Part shown: positions 1 through 10,313 of the stretch, in pieces
Layout of the letters: every line of letters begins with the position of its first letter
How positions within the stretch are numbered: position 1 is the stretch's first letter
Notes under the pieces: generated by a model
Database searches by the model: none
What the model was told of the DNA's origin: nothing
What the model saw: the letters and a program-made list of their open reading frames with translations, nothing else
Program-made: the position numbers and the translations under genes
NCBI GenBank assembly: GCA_021464525.1
Contig: JADRCO010000146.1
Coordinates: 1 to 48,125, forward strand
DNA from: Rhizophagus sp. LPA8_4_AMF
Taxonomy: Eukaryota > Glomeromycota > Glomeromycetes > Glomerales > Glomeraceae
Direction: 5' to 3'
DNA length: 48,125 nt

Positions 1-467
1 GTGGTATCATATTTCTAAGAAATTTCCAAATGTATGAATTATGGAAATTTGTTTATTATGATTATAAAACAAAATTATAAATTATTTATATCACTTAGTA
101 ATAATGATCTGCAATAACTTTGGCAATACAAAATGTCCGCATAACATTGATCGCCCTCTGTAAGGTGGAATTAATTTGATTCCGGAAGTATTAAATTATT
201 TAAATTGTGATTGATGGAACATTTGCAGAAAGAAATATCGACATGAAAGATTTCACTTTTTTTAAAAAATAATATTTTTATTATTATAAGAAATGAATTC
301 ACTAACTTCAAAAATAGCAACGCAAATAAATATAAAACCCAATACTTTAAATAAAAAATTTCTATTGTAACTCGTATAGACAATCTCCCAACAAATTAAA
401 ATGTTACGAAATTCAACTCTACATTGTGTATGGTGTAACAAATTGTTTCGGGTATTCTGAAATAATT
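1..467. other. AT-rich stretch, no gene seen
   Basis: I see no convincing gene here. A minus-strand reading of 70 codons (171-383) has a hydrophobic, low-complexity composition and no family resemblance. The block ATGATCTGCA at 104-113 matches, apart from its last base, an element found 150-163 bases upstream of the subfamily B genes at 41998, 45298 and 48062. It may therefore be the leftover promoter flank of a lost array member. Confidence 0.4.
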
Positions 468-660
468 CAACTCATCTATCAACTAATCAACATGCTGAAT
501 TAGTTTTTAAAGTAAGAAATTATACTATGTAACATACTCGTTATAAATTCAAATTTTTGTTCCGTAGATCTCGTGATGGAACTTGCAAGAAATAATTTCA
601 TACATGGTGACAATTGTTAAAGTGACAGAAAACAGCACAGAAATTTTCGGAGAATATTAT
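468..660 (+). pseudogene. relic of a TLDc domain from an old array member
   Basis: Three pieces line up in order with the TLDc-coding part of the neighbouring BTB-BACK-TLDc genes. The first is a CAACATGCTGAATTA stretch (QHAEL region, near 490). The second is a TTCAAATTT..CGT..TCTCGTGATGGA stretch (F-K-L-L-F-R-A-S-R-D-G core, about 548-580). The third is an ATTGTTAAAGTGA..GAAATT..GGA stretch (IVKVKDSNEILGG region, about 612-655). The reading frame is lost and sequence between the pieces is missing. Nothing of BTB or BACK is recognisable upstream. This is an older, more decayed copy than the other pseudogenes in the window. Its QHAEL wording is closer to the right-hand subfamily. Confidence 0.6.
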
Positions 661-701
661 CAGCTATCTAATTGAATAATAAGATTATTGAATTGTTTGA
701 T

Positions 702-1093
702 TAAAGATGGTCAATCGGTCTTTCGGTCCTGGACGGTCCTGACCAGGTCTTTGGGAAAGTTTTAAGGAATGCACCCTTGAATTATTGGGACGCAGCAAGT
801 ATGGCTAAAGTCGCTAAAGATCAATAAATTTCAAAATTTGGCCTTTATACTTCTTTTTTAAGACCAGCGGAGGCGAAATTGGAAAAAGACCGAACATACT
901 GGTTTTGGTAAAATAAAAACCTGCCTAGCTCTGAATTTGGTGATTGGATTGAGACCAAAATTTACCACTTTTCGGTCTTTAACCAGGTCTGTTGTGCCAC
1001 AAAAAATTGGAGCACAGCCTTATTACTTTTCCGAAAATTTTCTGAAGACCATCAGGACCTATCAAAGGCCGCAGGACCGACTGACCATCTCTA
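702..1093. mobile_element. hAT-like MITE with 8-base target duplication
   Basis: The element starts TAAAGATGGTCAATCGG and ends with the near-perfect inverse, CCGACTGACCATCTCTA. It is flanked on both sides by the same 8 bases, TGTTTGAT (694-701 and 1094-1101). The inverted similarity continues inward imperfectly for about 60 bases, with repeated GGTCCT/AGGACC motifs. An 8-base duplication plus TAGAG-type ends is typical of hAT transposons. There is no transposase reading frame, so this is a non-autonomous copy. It is noticeably more GC-rich than its surroundings and lies just after the TLDc relic. Confidence 0.8.
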
Positions 1094-1101
1094 TGTTTGA
1101 T

Positions 1102-1607
1102 GCTTAAATTCTAAAGATTAAACATTTAAAATCATAAATTTTCTATACTAAATTATTTATCATCTTAATATTAAAAAAATATACTAACAGTCGAGAATAG
1201 TGAAATACAAATTTCCTTAAAAAGAATAATAACAACTAAATAGACAATAACGGAGATTTAAATATAGAAAGATAATATAAATTGTATAATATATAATAAA
1301 AAATTTTTTTTTTTTTGATTTTTATGCGTATATTTTATATAAAAGCGATCGCTTAAAACGAAACAAAAAAAAAAAAAATAATAATTGAATACGAACTTAT
1401 ATATTCATAAATTAACATTAATTAAGAATTACGTATATCGCACAACTTCACAACACAATGTTGGGAACTCAAACAATTAATATATAAAGTATAAATTGAA
1501 GCCCAATAAAATTTAAATAAACCATTACTTTTTATTTGATTAACGGGTGGGCGCGATAATTCATGTTCATCATGTGTCTCAAGCTTTTTTAATGTTACAC
1601 AGAATAA
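1102..1607. other. AT-rich 5' flank
   Basis: No gene seen. Contains long T and A runs (about 1303-1318 and 1365-1378) and the palindrome GCGATCGC near 1346. The last part is the upstream flank of the first array gene. Unlike the next copies it lacks an intact CACGTG, with a CATGTG-like sequence at 1571-1576 instead. Confidence 0.4.
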
Positions 1608-1617
1608 TTATATAAGG
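1608..1617 (+). promoter_or_regulatory. TATA-type core promoter of the 1683 gene
   Basis: TTATATAAGG lies 75 bases before the ATG and is preceded by the family-conserved TTACACAGAAT. The same TATA block recurs at nearly the same distance before most array genes. The conserved ACAAATTTGG about 10-20 bases further down probably lies near the transcription start; that last point is inference. Confidence 0.65.
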
Positions 1618-1682
1618 TCAAACATTTACAAATTTGGATTAATTCTTTTTCTTTCCTTTTTTTAATGCCAAAATTATAAAAA

Positions 1683-3180
1683 ATGGAAGATAATAAGCTT
1701 TTACCAAAATTATCACAAAATTTACTTGAAATTTTAAATGATGAAGAATATTATGATATTACTATTGAAGTTGGTAATGACCCTTATGTAAAGGTTTTTC
1801 GTGCCCATATGGTTATTTTACATTATCGTTCTTCTTATTTGCAAAGAATTTTGTCAACTAATAAAAAGAAAAATGATGGGACTTTATCACATATTAAATT
1901 ACCGAATATATCTCCTGAAACATTTCAAATAATTTTAAGGTAATGATTTATAAACAGATTATATTATTATTCAAGTATGCTTGTTTTTATTAATAATGTA
2001 TATTTTTATATTTAGATATATCTATGGCGGTAAACTTTCTTTAAAAGAATACGATACTTTGGATATAATTAAAATATTAGTTTCTGCTAGCGAACTTAGT
2101 CTTCAAGAATTAACCACGTATTTACAACTTTATTTGATTGAAAATAAAACAGATTGGATGGAACAAAATTTTAATTTGATTTATCAAACAAGCTTTGAGA
2201 ATAATACTTTCTTGGAACTTCAAAAATATTGTACATATTTAATTTCCAAGGAACCAAATAAGATATTTAATTCTATAAATTTTTCTTCAACTTCAGAAAA
2301 TATTTTACTTGCGATTATTCAAAGTGATAACCTTCAAATGAGTGAAATCCAAATTTGGGAATATGTTTTTAAGTGGGGACTCGCTCAAAACCCGGATCTT
2401 CCTTCTGATTTTACAAGCTATTCTCAAGATGATTTATATAATTTAAGGAATACCTTACAACGATTTATTCCATTTATTAAATTCCACGATTTAACTTCTA
2501 AAGAATTTTTAGAAAAAATATTTCCTTATGAAAAAATATTTCCAGAAGATTTCTATAAAGAATTACTAGAAGATTTTTTGAGTCTTTTGGATCCTAATAG
2601 TAAACGAAGTGACAAATTAAAGCCTAGTATAACTAAAGAAAGTAAAAGAACAGCGGACTCAAAATTTATAACTCATCAACATGTTGAATTAATTTCAAAA
2701 TGGATCGATAGACTAGAAATTACTGACAAGTTAATTACTTCATATGAATTCAAATTATTATTTCGTGCATCTCGTGATGGAAATTCTCGCAAAATATTTC
2801 ATGAAATTTGTGATAACCAATCCCACACTGTAATGATTGTTAAAGTGAAGGATAGTAACGAAATTCTTGGAGGATATAATCCAATTAAATGGAAATCCAT
2901 TGATGGCTATGTAGCTACTAAAGATAGTTTTATATTTTCTTTTGACTGTGATAAAATTGAAAACTATATTTTAAGTCGTGTGAAAGATGAAAAGAAAGCT
3001 ATCTACAATAGTCGTAGATGCGGTCCATCATTTGGTGTTGATGATCTTGAAATATGGAACGTTTTTAATAATAATTATTGTAAAAAAACTAAAGATTCTT
3101 GTTATGAAAAATCGATTAGAATTACTGAAGGCATCTTTGATGTAGAAGAATGTGAAGTATTTCAGGTTGTTCGTGTTTGA
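1683..3180 (+). CDS. BTB-BACK-TLDc protein, array gene 1 (subfamily A)
   Basis: Two exons, 1683-1939 and 2016-3180, with an intron of 76 bases (GTAATG...TTTAG), give 473 residues. The intron interrupts the codon of Arg86 in phase 2. Domains: BTB/POZ about 15-128 (DITIEVGNDPYVKVFRAH core, then YIYGGKLSL after the intron); BACK about 132-245 (WMEQNF; IWEYVFKWG); a charged linker about 278-300; TLDc about 301-473 (LLFRASRDG at 333-341, GGYNP at 371-375, TKDSFIFSF, GPSFG at 422-426, DLEIW, EECEVF). BTB-BACK proteins usually dimerise and bridge substrates to Cullin-3 ubiquitin ligases. TLDc domains are tied to oxidative-stress protection and V-ATPase binding. Combining these roles here is inference. 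No signal peptide or membrane segment is seen. The start is the first ATG after the TATA box and is shared by all copies. The protein ends in VRV where siblings end in VRD. Confidence 0.93.
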
Positions 3181-3584
3181 TGTTTTAACCAAAATTTTTA
3201 GTATTTTAGATCCCTATTTCAAAAAAAATGAATTATCTATAAGTGCTGTATATAGTAGCTTTTAATTAGTTTAGGTTACATTATATAATTTGCTTTAACA
3301 ATTTAGTTTAGTATGCTCATTTTTTTACGAATCTAACTGGGATTCCAAAAGGTAAAGTTCATCTATTATAGGTAAAATGATTATTTTTTTAAAAAAAACA
3401 AAGTATCAACATATTTCCTCGTTAGAACGATAGAAGAAAAAAATTTTTTATACTGAAAATTTACGCACAAGTTTTTGTAAATGATAAAATCTTTTCATTA
3501 CAAAAGATAGTTTTTTCAATAGTTATTAAATTAATAAGGCGATAAAAGAAGAATGATTTTAAATAATAATGCTGCGACTTTCAT
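3181..3584. repeat. duplicated intergenic flank (subfamily A)
   Basis: After the stop, the stretch GTTTTAACCAAAATTTTTAG is shared with the 3' ends of the other subfamily A copies. From about 3383 to 3540 a block recurs before the genes at 6951, 15547 and the broken copy at 9037 (about 6537-6700, 15113-15240, 8641-8830). It contains AAAGTATCAACATATTTC, an AACG(A/G)TAG motif and TTTACGCACAAGTTT. The duplicated unit is thus gene plus several hundred bases of flank, not the coding region alone. Confidence 0.65.
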
Positions 3585-3636
3585 CACGTGCATTAAACAA
3601 ATGTCGCACAGAATATAGTAGCTCAATTATATAAGG
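3585..3636 (+). promoter_or_regulatory. CACGTG box and TATA box of the 3701 gene
   Basis: CACGTG (3585-3590) sits in CTTTCATCACGTGCATTAAA. TTATATAAGG (3627-3636) follows, 74 bases before the ATG, with GTCGCACAGAATATAGTAGC in between. CACGTG is the palindromic E-box bound by bHLH factors such as Pho4/Cbf1 in fungi. It recurs at a similar place in the copies at 6951, 13397, 15547, 18373 and 20363. Confidence 0.6.
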
Positions 3637-3700
3637 CCGAACTTTTCCAAATTTAGATTAATTCTTCTTCTTTCCTCCTTTAACGTCAAATTTATAAAAT

Positions 3701-5202
3701 ATGGAAGATAATAAACTTTTACCAAAATTATCACAAAATTTACTTGAAATTTTAAATGATGAAGAATATTATGATATTACTATTGAAGTTGGTAATGACC
3801 CTTATGTAAAGGTTTTTCGTGCCCATATGGTTATTTTACATTATCGTTCTCCTTATTTGCAAAGAATTTTGTCAACTAATAAAAATAAAAATGATGGGAC
3901 TTTATCACATATTAAATTATCGAATATATCTCCTGAATCATTTCAAATAATTTTAAGGTAATAATTTATAAACAGATAATATTATTATTCATGGTATTGT
4001 TTTTATTAATAATGTATATTTTTGTATTTAGGTATATTTATGGCGGAAAACTTTCTTTAAACGAATACGATACTTTGGATATAATTAAAATATTAGTTTC
4101 TGCCAGCGAACTTAGTCTTCAAGAATTAACCACGTATTTACAACTTTATTTGATTGAAAATAAAACAGATTGGATGGAACAAAATTTTAATTTGATTTAT
4201 CAAACAATTTTTGAGAATAATACTTTCTTGGAACTTCAAAAATATTGTACTAATTTAATTTCCAAGGAGCCAAATAAGATATTTAATTCTATAAATTTTT
4301 CTTCAATTCCAGAAAATATTTTACTTACGATTATTCAAAGTGATAACCTTCAAATGAGTGAAATTCAAATTTGGGAATATGTTCTTAAATGGGGACTCGC
4401 TCAAAATCCGGATCTTCCCTCTGATTTTACAAACTATTCTCAAGATGATTTTAATAATTTAAAGAATACCTTACAACGATTTATTCCATTTATTAAATTC
4501 CACGATTTAACTTCCAAAGAATTTATGGAAAAAGTATTCCCTTATGGAAAAATATTTCCAGCGGATTTCTATAAAGAATTACTAAAAGATTTTTTGAGTC
4601 TTTTGGATCCTAATAGTAAACGAAGTGATAAATCAAAATCTAGTATAGCTAAAGAAAGTAAAAGAACAGTGGACTCAAAAATTATAAATTATCAACATGT
4701 TGAATTAATTTCAAAGTGGATCGATAAATTAGAAATTACTGATAAGTTAATTTCTTCATATGAATTCAGATTATTATTTCGTGAATCTCGTGATGGACAT
4801 TCACGAGCTAAATTTCATGAAATTTGTGATGCTCAATCCCACACTGTAACGATTGTTAAAGTGAAAGATAGTAACGTAATTCTTGGAGGATATAATCCAA
4901 TTAAATGGAATTCTAGTGGTGGTTTTGTAGCTACTAAAGAAAGTTTTATATTTTCTTTTGAATGTGATAAAATAGAAAATTATATTTTAAGTCGTGTGAT
5001 AAATGAAAATAAAGCTATCTACAATAATCGTAGTTACGGTCCATCATTTGGTGTAGGAGATCTTGAAATATTGACGTACAATGGTAGTTATTGTAAACGA
5101 TCTGAACAATCGTGTTATGAAAAACCGATTAGAAAAACTGAAGCCGATTTTACTATAGAAGAATGCGAAGTGTTTAAAGTATTTAAGATTGCTCGTAATT
5201 GA
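3701..5202 (+). CDS. BTB-BACK-TLDc protein, array gene 2 (subfamily A)
   Basis: Exons 3701-3957 and 4032-5202 (intron 74 bases, GTAATA...TTTAG) encode 475 residues. It is the closest neighbour of gene 1. The first exons differ at only a handful of positions, and even the intron and both flanks align, so this is a tandem duplication of the whole unit. The BTB, BACK and TLDc cores are complete. Differences concentrate in the TLDc surface: the usual DLEIW is DLEILTYNGSYC, without the tryptophan. The C-terminus runs on to FKIARN, a few residues past the family end. The linker (about 280-300) is Lys/Ser-rich. Reading frame, splice sites and core promoter all look functional. Confidence 0.93.
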
Positions 5203-6266
5203 TGCTTTAATCGAAACTTTTAGTATTTTAGATTTCCTATTTCAAAAAAAAAAATATTTTAAGTATACAGTAGGTTTTTAATTAGTCTAAGTTATTACTA
5301 GTAGTCACCCGTTGCTTCGCAACAGGATTGTTCTAACATGAAACTTGTAATATTTGATTTACCCATAATAATACATGCGATTTACTACAATTTTAAATTT
5401 TAATTAGCCAAAATTTATAATTATTGCTTAATTTATTAATTTTAAAGCAAATAAAGATGATCATAAAGAAATATAAACGAATAAAGAAATGTGATCAACT
5501 AGTGAGTAAGATTAAATGAAAATACCCAGAGATCAAACACTTAAAGATCAAGAAAGAGATTGACAAAGGTATACCTAAAGATCAAGAGCAAGATGCACCT
5601 TACTAACAGGAGTGATACCATAATTTCATATTTGGTCTTAAGATGAAAACGTACAAAAAAAAAAATTTATTAAAAATGAGATATGGAAAAAGAGAGAATA
5701 CTGTATAATTATTATTTAAAACTTTTATAGTATTAATATATAAAAAATCATGAATATTAATGTAAGGAATAAAAAATAAAATAATTAAATGATAACTATG
5801 TTTTTAAGCCAAAGAAAAAAAACATTATCACAATTAAACCTATACAGATATAATATTATATCACCAATTTTTTCACTTATATAGATATATTTAAATCTTA
5901 CAAAACCATCAATAAATATTACGCGAAAATAAAAAAATTTAATGCTGGCCCACGCGGTCCAGTCCAGCAGGATCTGAACCAGAATTTCAAATAGAATTTT
6001 TAATGAGTGGCGGAAACATCTGATTTACAAAAAAAAAATCATTTTTAAAATTTTAAGTTTGATTTATTAAATTGTCATTTAAAATTATATCAAATTTTGT
6101 GCATATGATTTATAAAAAAAAGATTACAAAAAAAAATCTATAAATTATTTTATAAAAAAAATCATTAAGAAATTATCTAAAAAAAAATTTTACATACAAA
6201 AAAAAATGACATTTATTAAACAAAATATTCAATCTAACCAATTATATAATTAGTAGCCAACGAGCG
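5203..6266. other. intergenic stretch with a small hairpin
   Basis: No gene seen. The conserved subfamily 3' flank (GATGCTTTAATCGAAA..) comes first. A short perfect hairpin, GTTGC-TTC-GCAAC, lies at 5311-5323 in a locally GC-rich CACCCGTTGCTTCGCAACAG context, which could be the end of a small mobile element. The rest is AT-rich with poly-A and poly-T runs. A GC-rich patch, GGCCCACGCGGTCCAGTCC, lies near 5946-5964. Confidence 0.4.
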
Positions 6267-6364
6267 AATTAAATTAGAATTTACTTTATTTATTTATTTA
6301 TTTATTTATTTTATTTCTGAAAGAGTAGTGACTAGAGTCAGATACAATTAAATTAGAATTTACT
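6267..6364 (-). mobile_element. 5'-truncated LINE/SINE tail with 19-base target duplication
   Basis: The 19 bases AATTAAATTAGAATTTACT occur at 6267-6285 and again at 6346-6364. They bracket a 60-base insert (6286-6345). Read on the minus strand, the insert ends in AGAAATAAAATAAATAAA followed by further TAAA units, meaning a (TAAA)n tail right against the duplication. A tail of simple repeats plus a long, variable-length duplication is the signature of target-primed reverse transcription. Only the last few dozen bases of the element (GTATCTGACTCTAGTCACTA...) were copied. Confidence 0.7.
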
Positions 6365-6536
6365 GATCAAGACTATAAATAATGTATATATATCAGCCAA
6401 CAACACGTTACATAATTCAAAATTAGTATATATACGAATAATCTAAATTTCATTATATAGATATTATATAATTTACTTTCAACGATTTTACTATACTACG
6501 AAATTATTTGGGATTCCAAATTTAGGTAAAAAATGA

Positions 6537-6700
6537 TATTTTTTAATACAGTATCAACATATTTCTTCGTTATAACGGTAGGAGCAAGTAATTTTTTATT
6601 ATGATATTTATACAGAAAATTTGATTTTTTACGCACAAGTTTCTGTAAAAGATATAGATCTTTTCGTTACACAGTTTTCAATATTAAGTTAATTAGACAT
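6537..6700. repeat. duplicated 5' flank block
   Basis: Second copy of the block described before the 3701 gene: GTATCAACATATTTCTTCG, ACGGTAG, then GATTTTTTACGCACAAGTTT and AAAGATATAGATCTTTTC. It is part of the duplicated unit of the gene at 6951. Confidence 0.6.
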
Positions 6701-6833
6701 ATTAATTTCGCATGTCGTGTAATTTAGTTTGATATATTCGACAATATATAATAATTCATAAAAGAAGGTTATTTTTATTCAAGTAAAAAAGTAAAAGAAG
6801 GTTGACTTTTCGTAATAATGCTGCGACTTTCGT

Positions 6834-6886
6834 CACGTGCATGAAAACAAATGTCGCACAGAATATAGTAGCTCAATTATATAAGG
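6834..6886 (+). promoter_or_regulatory. CACGTG box and TATA box of the 6951 gene
   Basis: CACGTG at 6834-6839 and TTATATAAGG at 6877-6886 lie with the same spacing as in the 3701 gene, 74 bases from TATA to ATG. The intervening sequence is almost unchanged. Confidence 0.6.
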
Positions 6887-6950
6887 CCGAACATTTCCAA
6901 ATTTGGATTGATTCTTTTTCTTTCTTCCTTTAACGTCAAATTTATAAAAT

Positions 6951-8467
6951 ATGGAAGATAATAAACTTTTACCAAAATTATCACAAAATTTACTTGAAAT
7001 TTTAAATGATGAAGAATATTATGATATAACTATTGAAGTTGGTAATGACCCTTATGTAAAAGTCTTTCGTGCACATATGGTCATTTTATATTATCGTTCT
7101 CCTTACTTGCGAAGAATTCTATCAACGAATAAAAAGAAAAATGATGGAACTTTGACTCTCATTAAATTATCAACCATTTTACCAGAAATTTTTCAAATAA
7201 TTTTAAGGTATTAATTTTTAAACCGGTTAAATAAATTTTAATAAATAATATTTAGCTTTACGAATATTTATCTTTTTTTCTTTATTTTATTTAAGGTATA
7301 TATATGGCGGAAAGCTTTCTTTGAACGAATATGATGCTTCAGACATAATTAAAATCCTAGTTGCTGCCAGCGAACTTAATCTTCAAGAATTAATTACTTA
7401 TCTACAATTCTACTTAATTGAAAACGAAACAAATTGGATGGAACAAAATTTTAATTTGATATATCAAACAAGTTTTGAGAATAATTCTTTCTTGGAACTT
7501 CAAAAATATTGTATTGATCTAATTTCCAAAGGGCCAGATAAGATATTTAATTCTTTAAATTTTTCTTCGATTCCAGAAAAACTTTTAATTACAATTATTC
7601 AAAGTGATAATCGTCAAATGAGTGAAATTCAAATTTGGGAAAATGTTCTTAAATGGGGTCTTGCTCAAAATCCCGACCTTCCCTCTGACCCTACAAACTT
7701 TTCAGAGGATGATTTCAAAAATTTAAAAAATACCTTACAAAGATTTATCCCATTTATTAAATTTTACAATTTAACTTCTAACGAATTTTTAGAAAAAGTA
7801 TTACCTTATGAAGAAATATTTCCCAAAAATTTATATAAAGATTTATTAAAAGCTTTTTTAAGTCTTTCAGATCCTAATAGCAAACCAGTTGATAAATCAG
7901 AATATAGTATAATTGAAGAAAAATAAGAGAACTATTGATTCAAAAATTATAACTCATCAACATGTTGAAATAATCTCAAAATGGATCGATAGATTAGAAA
8001 TCACGGACAAATTGAGTTCTTCATATGAATTCAAATTATTATTTCGTGCAACTCGTGATGGGCATTCACGATATAAATTTCATAAAATTTGTGATAACAA
8101 ACTCCGCACTATAACGATTATTAAAGTGAAAAACAGTAACGAAATTCTTGGAGGATATAATCCACTTAATTGGGAATCTGAACCTAGTGGAGATTTTGTA
8201 GCTACTAAAGATAGTTTTATATTTTCTTTTGAATGTGATAAAATAGAAAATTATATTTTAAGTCGTGTGATAGATGAAAAGAATGCTATCTACAATAGTT
8301 GTAGGTGCGGTCCATCATTTGGTGTTAATGATCTTGAAATATGGAACATGTTTAATGCTAATTATTGTGAAAAAACTAAAGATTCTTGTTATGAACAACC
8401 GATTAGGAAGACTAGAGACACGTTTACTGTAGAAGAATGTGAAGTATTTCAGATTTTTCGTGATTGA
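6951..8467 (+). CDS. BTB-BACK-TLDc gene 3, single frameshift before TLDc
   Basis: Exon 1 is 6951-7207. The intron is 88 bases (GTATTA...TTAAG) and exon 2 starts at 7296. The BTB and BACK frame runs to a stop at 7924-7926, giving 295 residues ending in the linker. The TLDc frame continues in another frame to 8467 with no further damage. The cause is one extra A in a run of five (7919-7923); the broken copy at 9037 has four there. As it stands the gene encodes a BTB-BACK protein without TLDc. The downstream TLDc half (LLFRATRDG, GGYNP, GPSFG, EECEVF) has no ATG of its own at its start. A 541-base stretch around the frameshift (7480-8020) is identical to the broken gene at 13397. It could be a young pseudogene, a truncated functional product, or a homopolymer sequencing error. 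Confidence 0.8.
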
Positions 8468-9036
8468 TGTTTTAATCAAAATTTTTAGTATTTTAGATTC
8501 CCTATTTTAGAAAAAAAGCAATGTTTATAAGCATACAACTAGTATACAGTAGTTTTTAATTAGTTTAAGTTATTATGTAATTACTTTCAGTACAAAAATT
8601 TTTACTTTTTATTCTTTCTTTATCACAAATAGTTTCGATTATTTTTTTAAAAAATAAAATATCAAAATATTTCTTCGGTAAAACGGTAAAGGCAAATAAA
8701 TTTTATCATTTGTACTGAAAATTTGATTCTTTACGCACAAAATTCCGTAAAGATATAAATCGCTTACAATTTTTCATAACAAAAGATAGTTTTTAATATA
8801 AATTCTTGGTTATTAAATTAATAAAGCATGACAAGCAATTTCGCACGTTGTGTAATTTAGTTTGACATACTATTATTCGATAACAATATTAGTTTTATAG
8901 TGAAAAAGTAGTTGAATGATTTTAAATGGATTGTCGTAATAATGTTGCGCGTTTCATTAAAAGAATTTTAAGGGTTGAGCACTTACAAATTTGGGTCTCA
9001 TTTTTTTCATTAACTGTTAACGTTAAAATTATAAAA
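8468..9036. repeat. duplicated intergenic flank before the 9037 copy
   Basis: Holds the conserved 3' flank (GTTTTAATCAAAATTTTTAG) and another copy of the 5' flank block (about 8641-8830: AAAATATCAAAATATTTCTT, ACGGTAAAGGCAAATAAATT, TTTACGCACAAAATTCCGTA). The promoter part is degraded. There is no CACGTG, and the TATA position reads TTTTAAGG (about 8967-8973). Confidence 0.55.
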
Positions 9037-10313
9037 GTGGATAATAATAAATTTTTACCAAAATTATCACACAATTTACTTAAGATTTACTAAATGACGA
9101 AAATATTATGATATTACTATTTGAAGTTTGTAATAACCCTTATGTAAAGGTGTTTCGTGCGCACATCGTTATTTTGTATTATCGTTCTTCTTACTTGCAA
9201 AGAATTTTGGCAATTAATAAAAATTGATTGAGAGAAATTAGGAAAATGTTGCAAAAGGTAATGGAACTTTGCACATATTAAATTACCAAATATGTCTCCT
9301 GAAACTTTTTAAATAATTTTAAATTAATAATTTATAAATAGATTATATTCATGATAATGTTTTTATTAATAATGTATTTTTTTATATTTTTGGTAGTATA
9401 TTTATGGCGGAAAAACTTTCTTTAAAAGAATACGATACTCTGAATATAATTAAAATATTAGTTTCCTGCTAGCGAAATTAGTCTTCAAGAATAAACCACA
9501 TATTTACAATTTTATTTGATTGAAAATAAAACAGATTGGATGGAACAAAATTTTAATTTGATGTATCAAATAAGCTTTGAGAATAATTCTTGCTTGGAAC
9601 TTCAAAAATATTGTGCAGATTTAATTTCCAAAGAGCCAAATAAGATATTTAATTCTATAAATATTTCTTCAATTTCAGAAAATATTTTAATTACGATTAT
9701 TCAAAGTGATGACATTCAAATGAGTGAAATCCAAATTTGAGGATATGTTCTTAAATGGGGACTCGCTCAAAATCTGGATCTTCTTCTGATTCTTCAGACT
9801 ATTCTCAAAATGATTTTAATAATTTAAAGAATACCTTACGAGGATTTATTCCTTTTGTTAAATGCCACGATTTAACTTCTAAAGAATTTTTAGAAAAGTA
9901 TCCCTTATGAAAATTATTTCCAGAGGATTCTTTAAAGAATTACTAAGTGAGTTTTTGAGTCTTTTGGATCCTAATAGTAAACGAAGTGACAAATCAGAAT
10001 ATGGTATAATTAAAGAAAATAAGAGAACTATTGATTCAAGCTGAATGAATTTCAAAACGGATCGATAGATTAGAAATTACAGGCAAGTTGATTTCTTCAT
10101 ATGAATTCAGGTTATTATTTCGTGCTTCTCGTAATGTACATTTATGAGACAAATTTCATAAAATTTGTGATAATAAGTCTCGTACTGTAACGATTGTTAA
10201 AGTTAATGCTAATGGTAGTTATTGTAAAAAATTTCTTATGAAAAACCGATTGGAAAAACTGAAGAAAAGTTCGCTGTAGAAGAATGTGAGATATTCAAAT
10301 TGTTTGTGATTGA
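9037..10313 (+). pseudogene. broken BTB-BACK-TLDc copy
   Basis: Recognisable from the start (GTGGATAATAATAAATTTTT, where the usual ATG has become GTG) through a damaged exon 1, intron and exon 2. Exon 1 has several small insertions and deletions. Exon 2 contains frameshifts and stops; the longest open piece is 9516-9740, covering the BACK region MEQNFNLMYQ...MSEIQI. In the TLDc part roughly 80 codons are missing between the TIVKV-coding and NGSYCK-coding segments (near 10205). The core promoter is also lost, so this copy is dead. Its linker (GAAAATAAGAGAACT near 10014) keeps the original number of A residues at the position where the 6951 and 13397 copies share a frameshift. Confidence 0.9.

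Noticed and set aside
171-383. Minus-strand reading of 70 codons
   Set aside because: Low-complexity hydrophobic translation of AT-rich DNA, with no promoter, no homology and no conserved neighbour.
1991-2016. In-frame ATG inside the intron of the 1683, 3701 and 15547 genes, which could start a BACK-TLDc protein
   Set aside because: The 18373 gene and subfamily B do not keep it in frame, and the splice sites are well conserved. It looks like a by-product of AT-rich intron sequence.
5301-5345. Helitron 3' end suggested by the GTTGC-TTC-GCAAC hairpin
   Set aside because: No CTRR end at the right distance and no matching 5' TC end or helicase reading frame.
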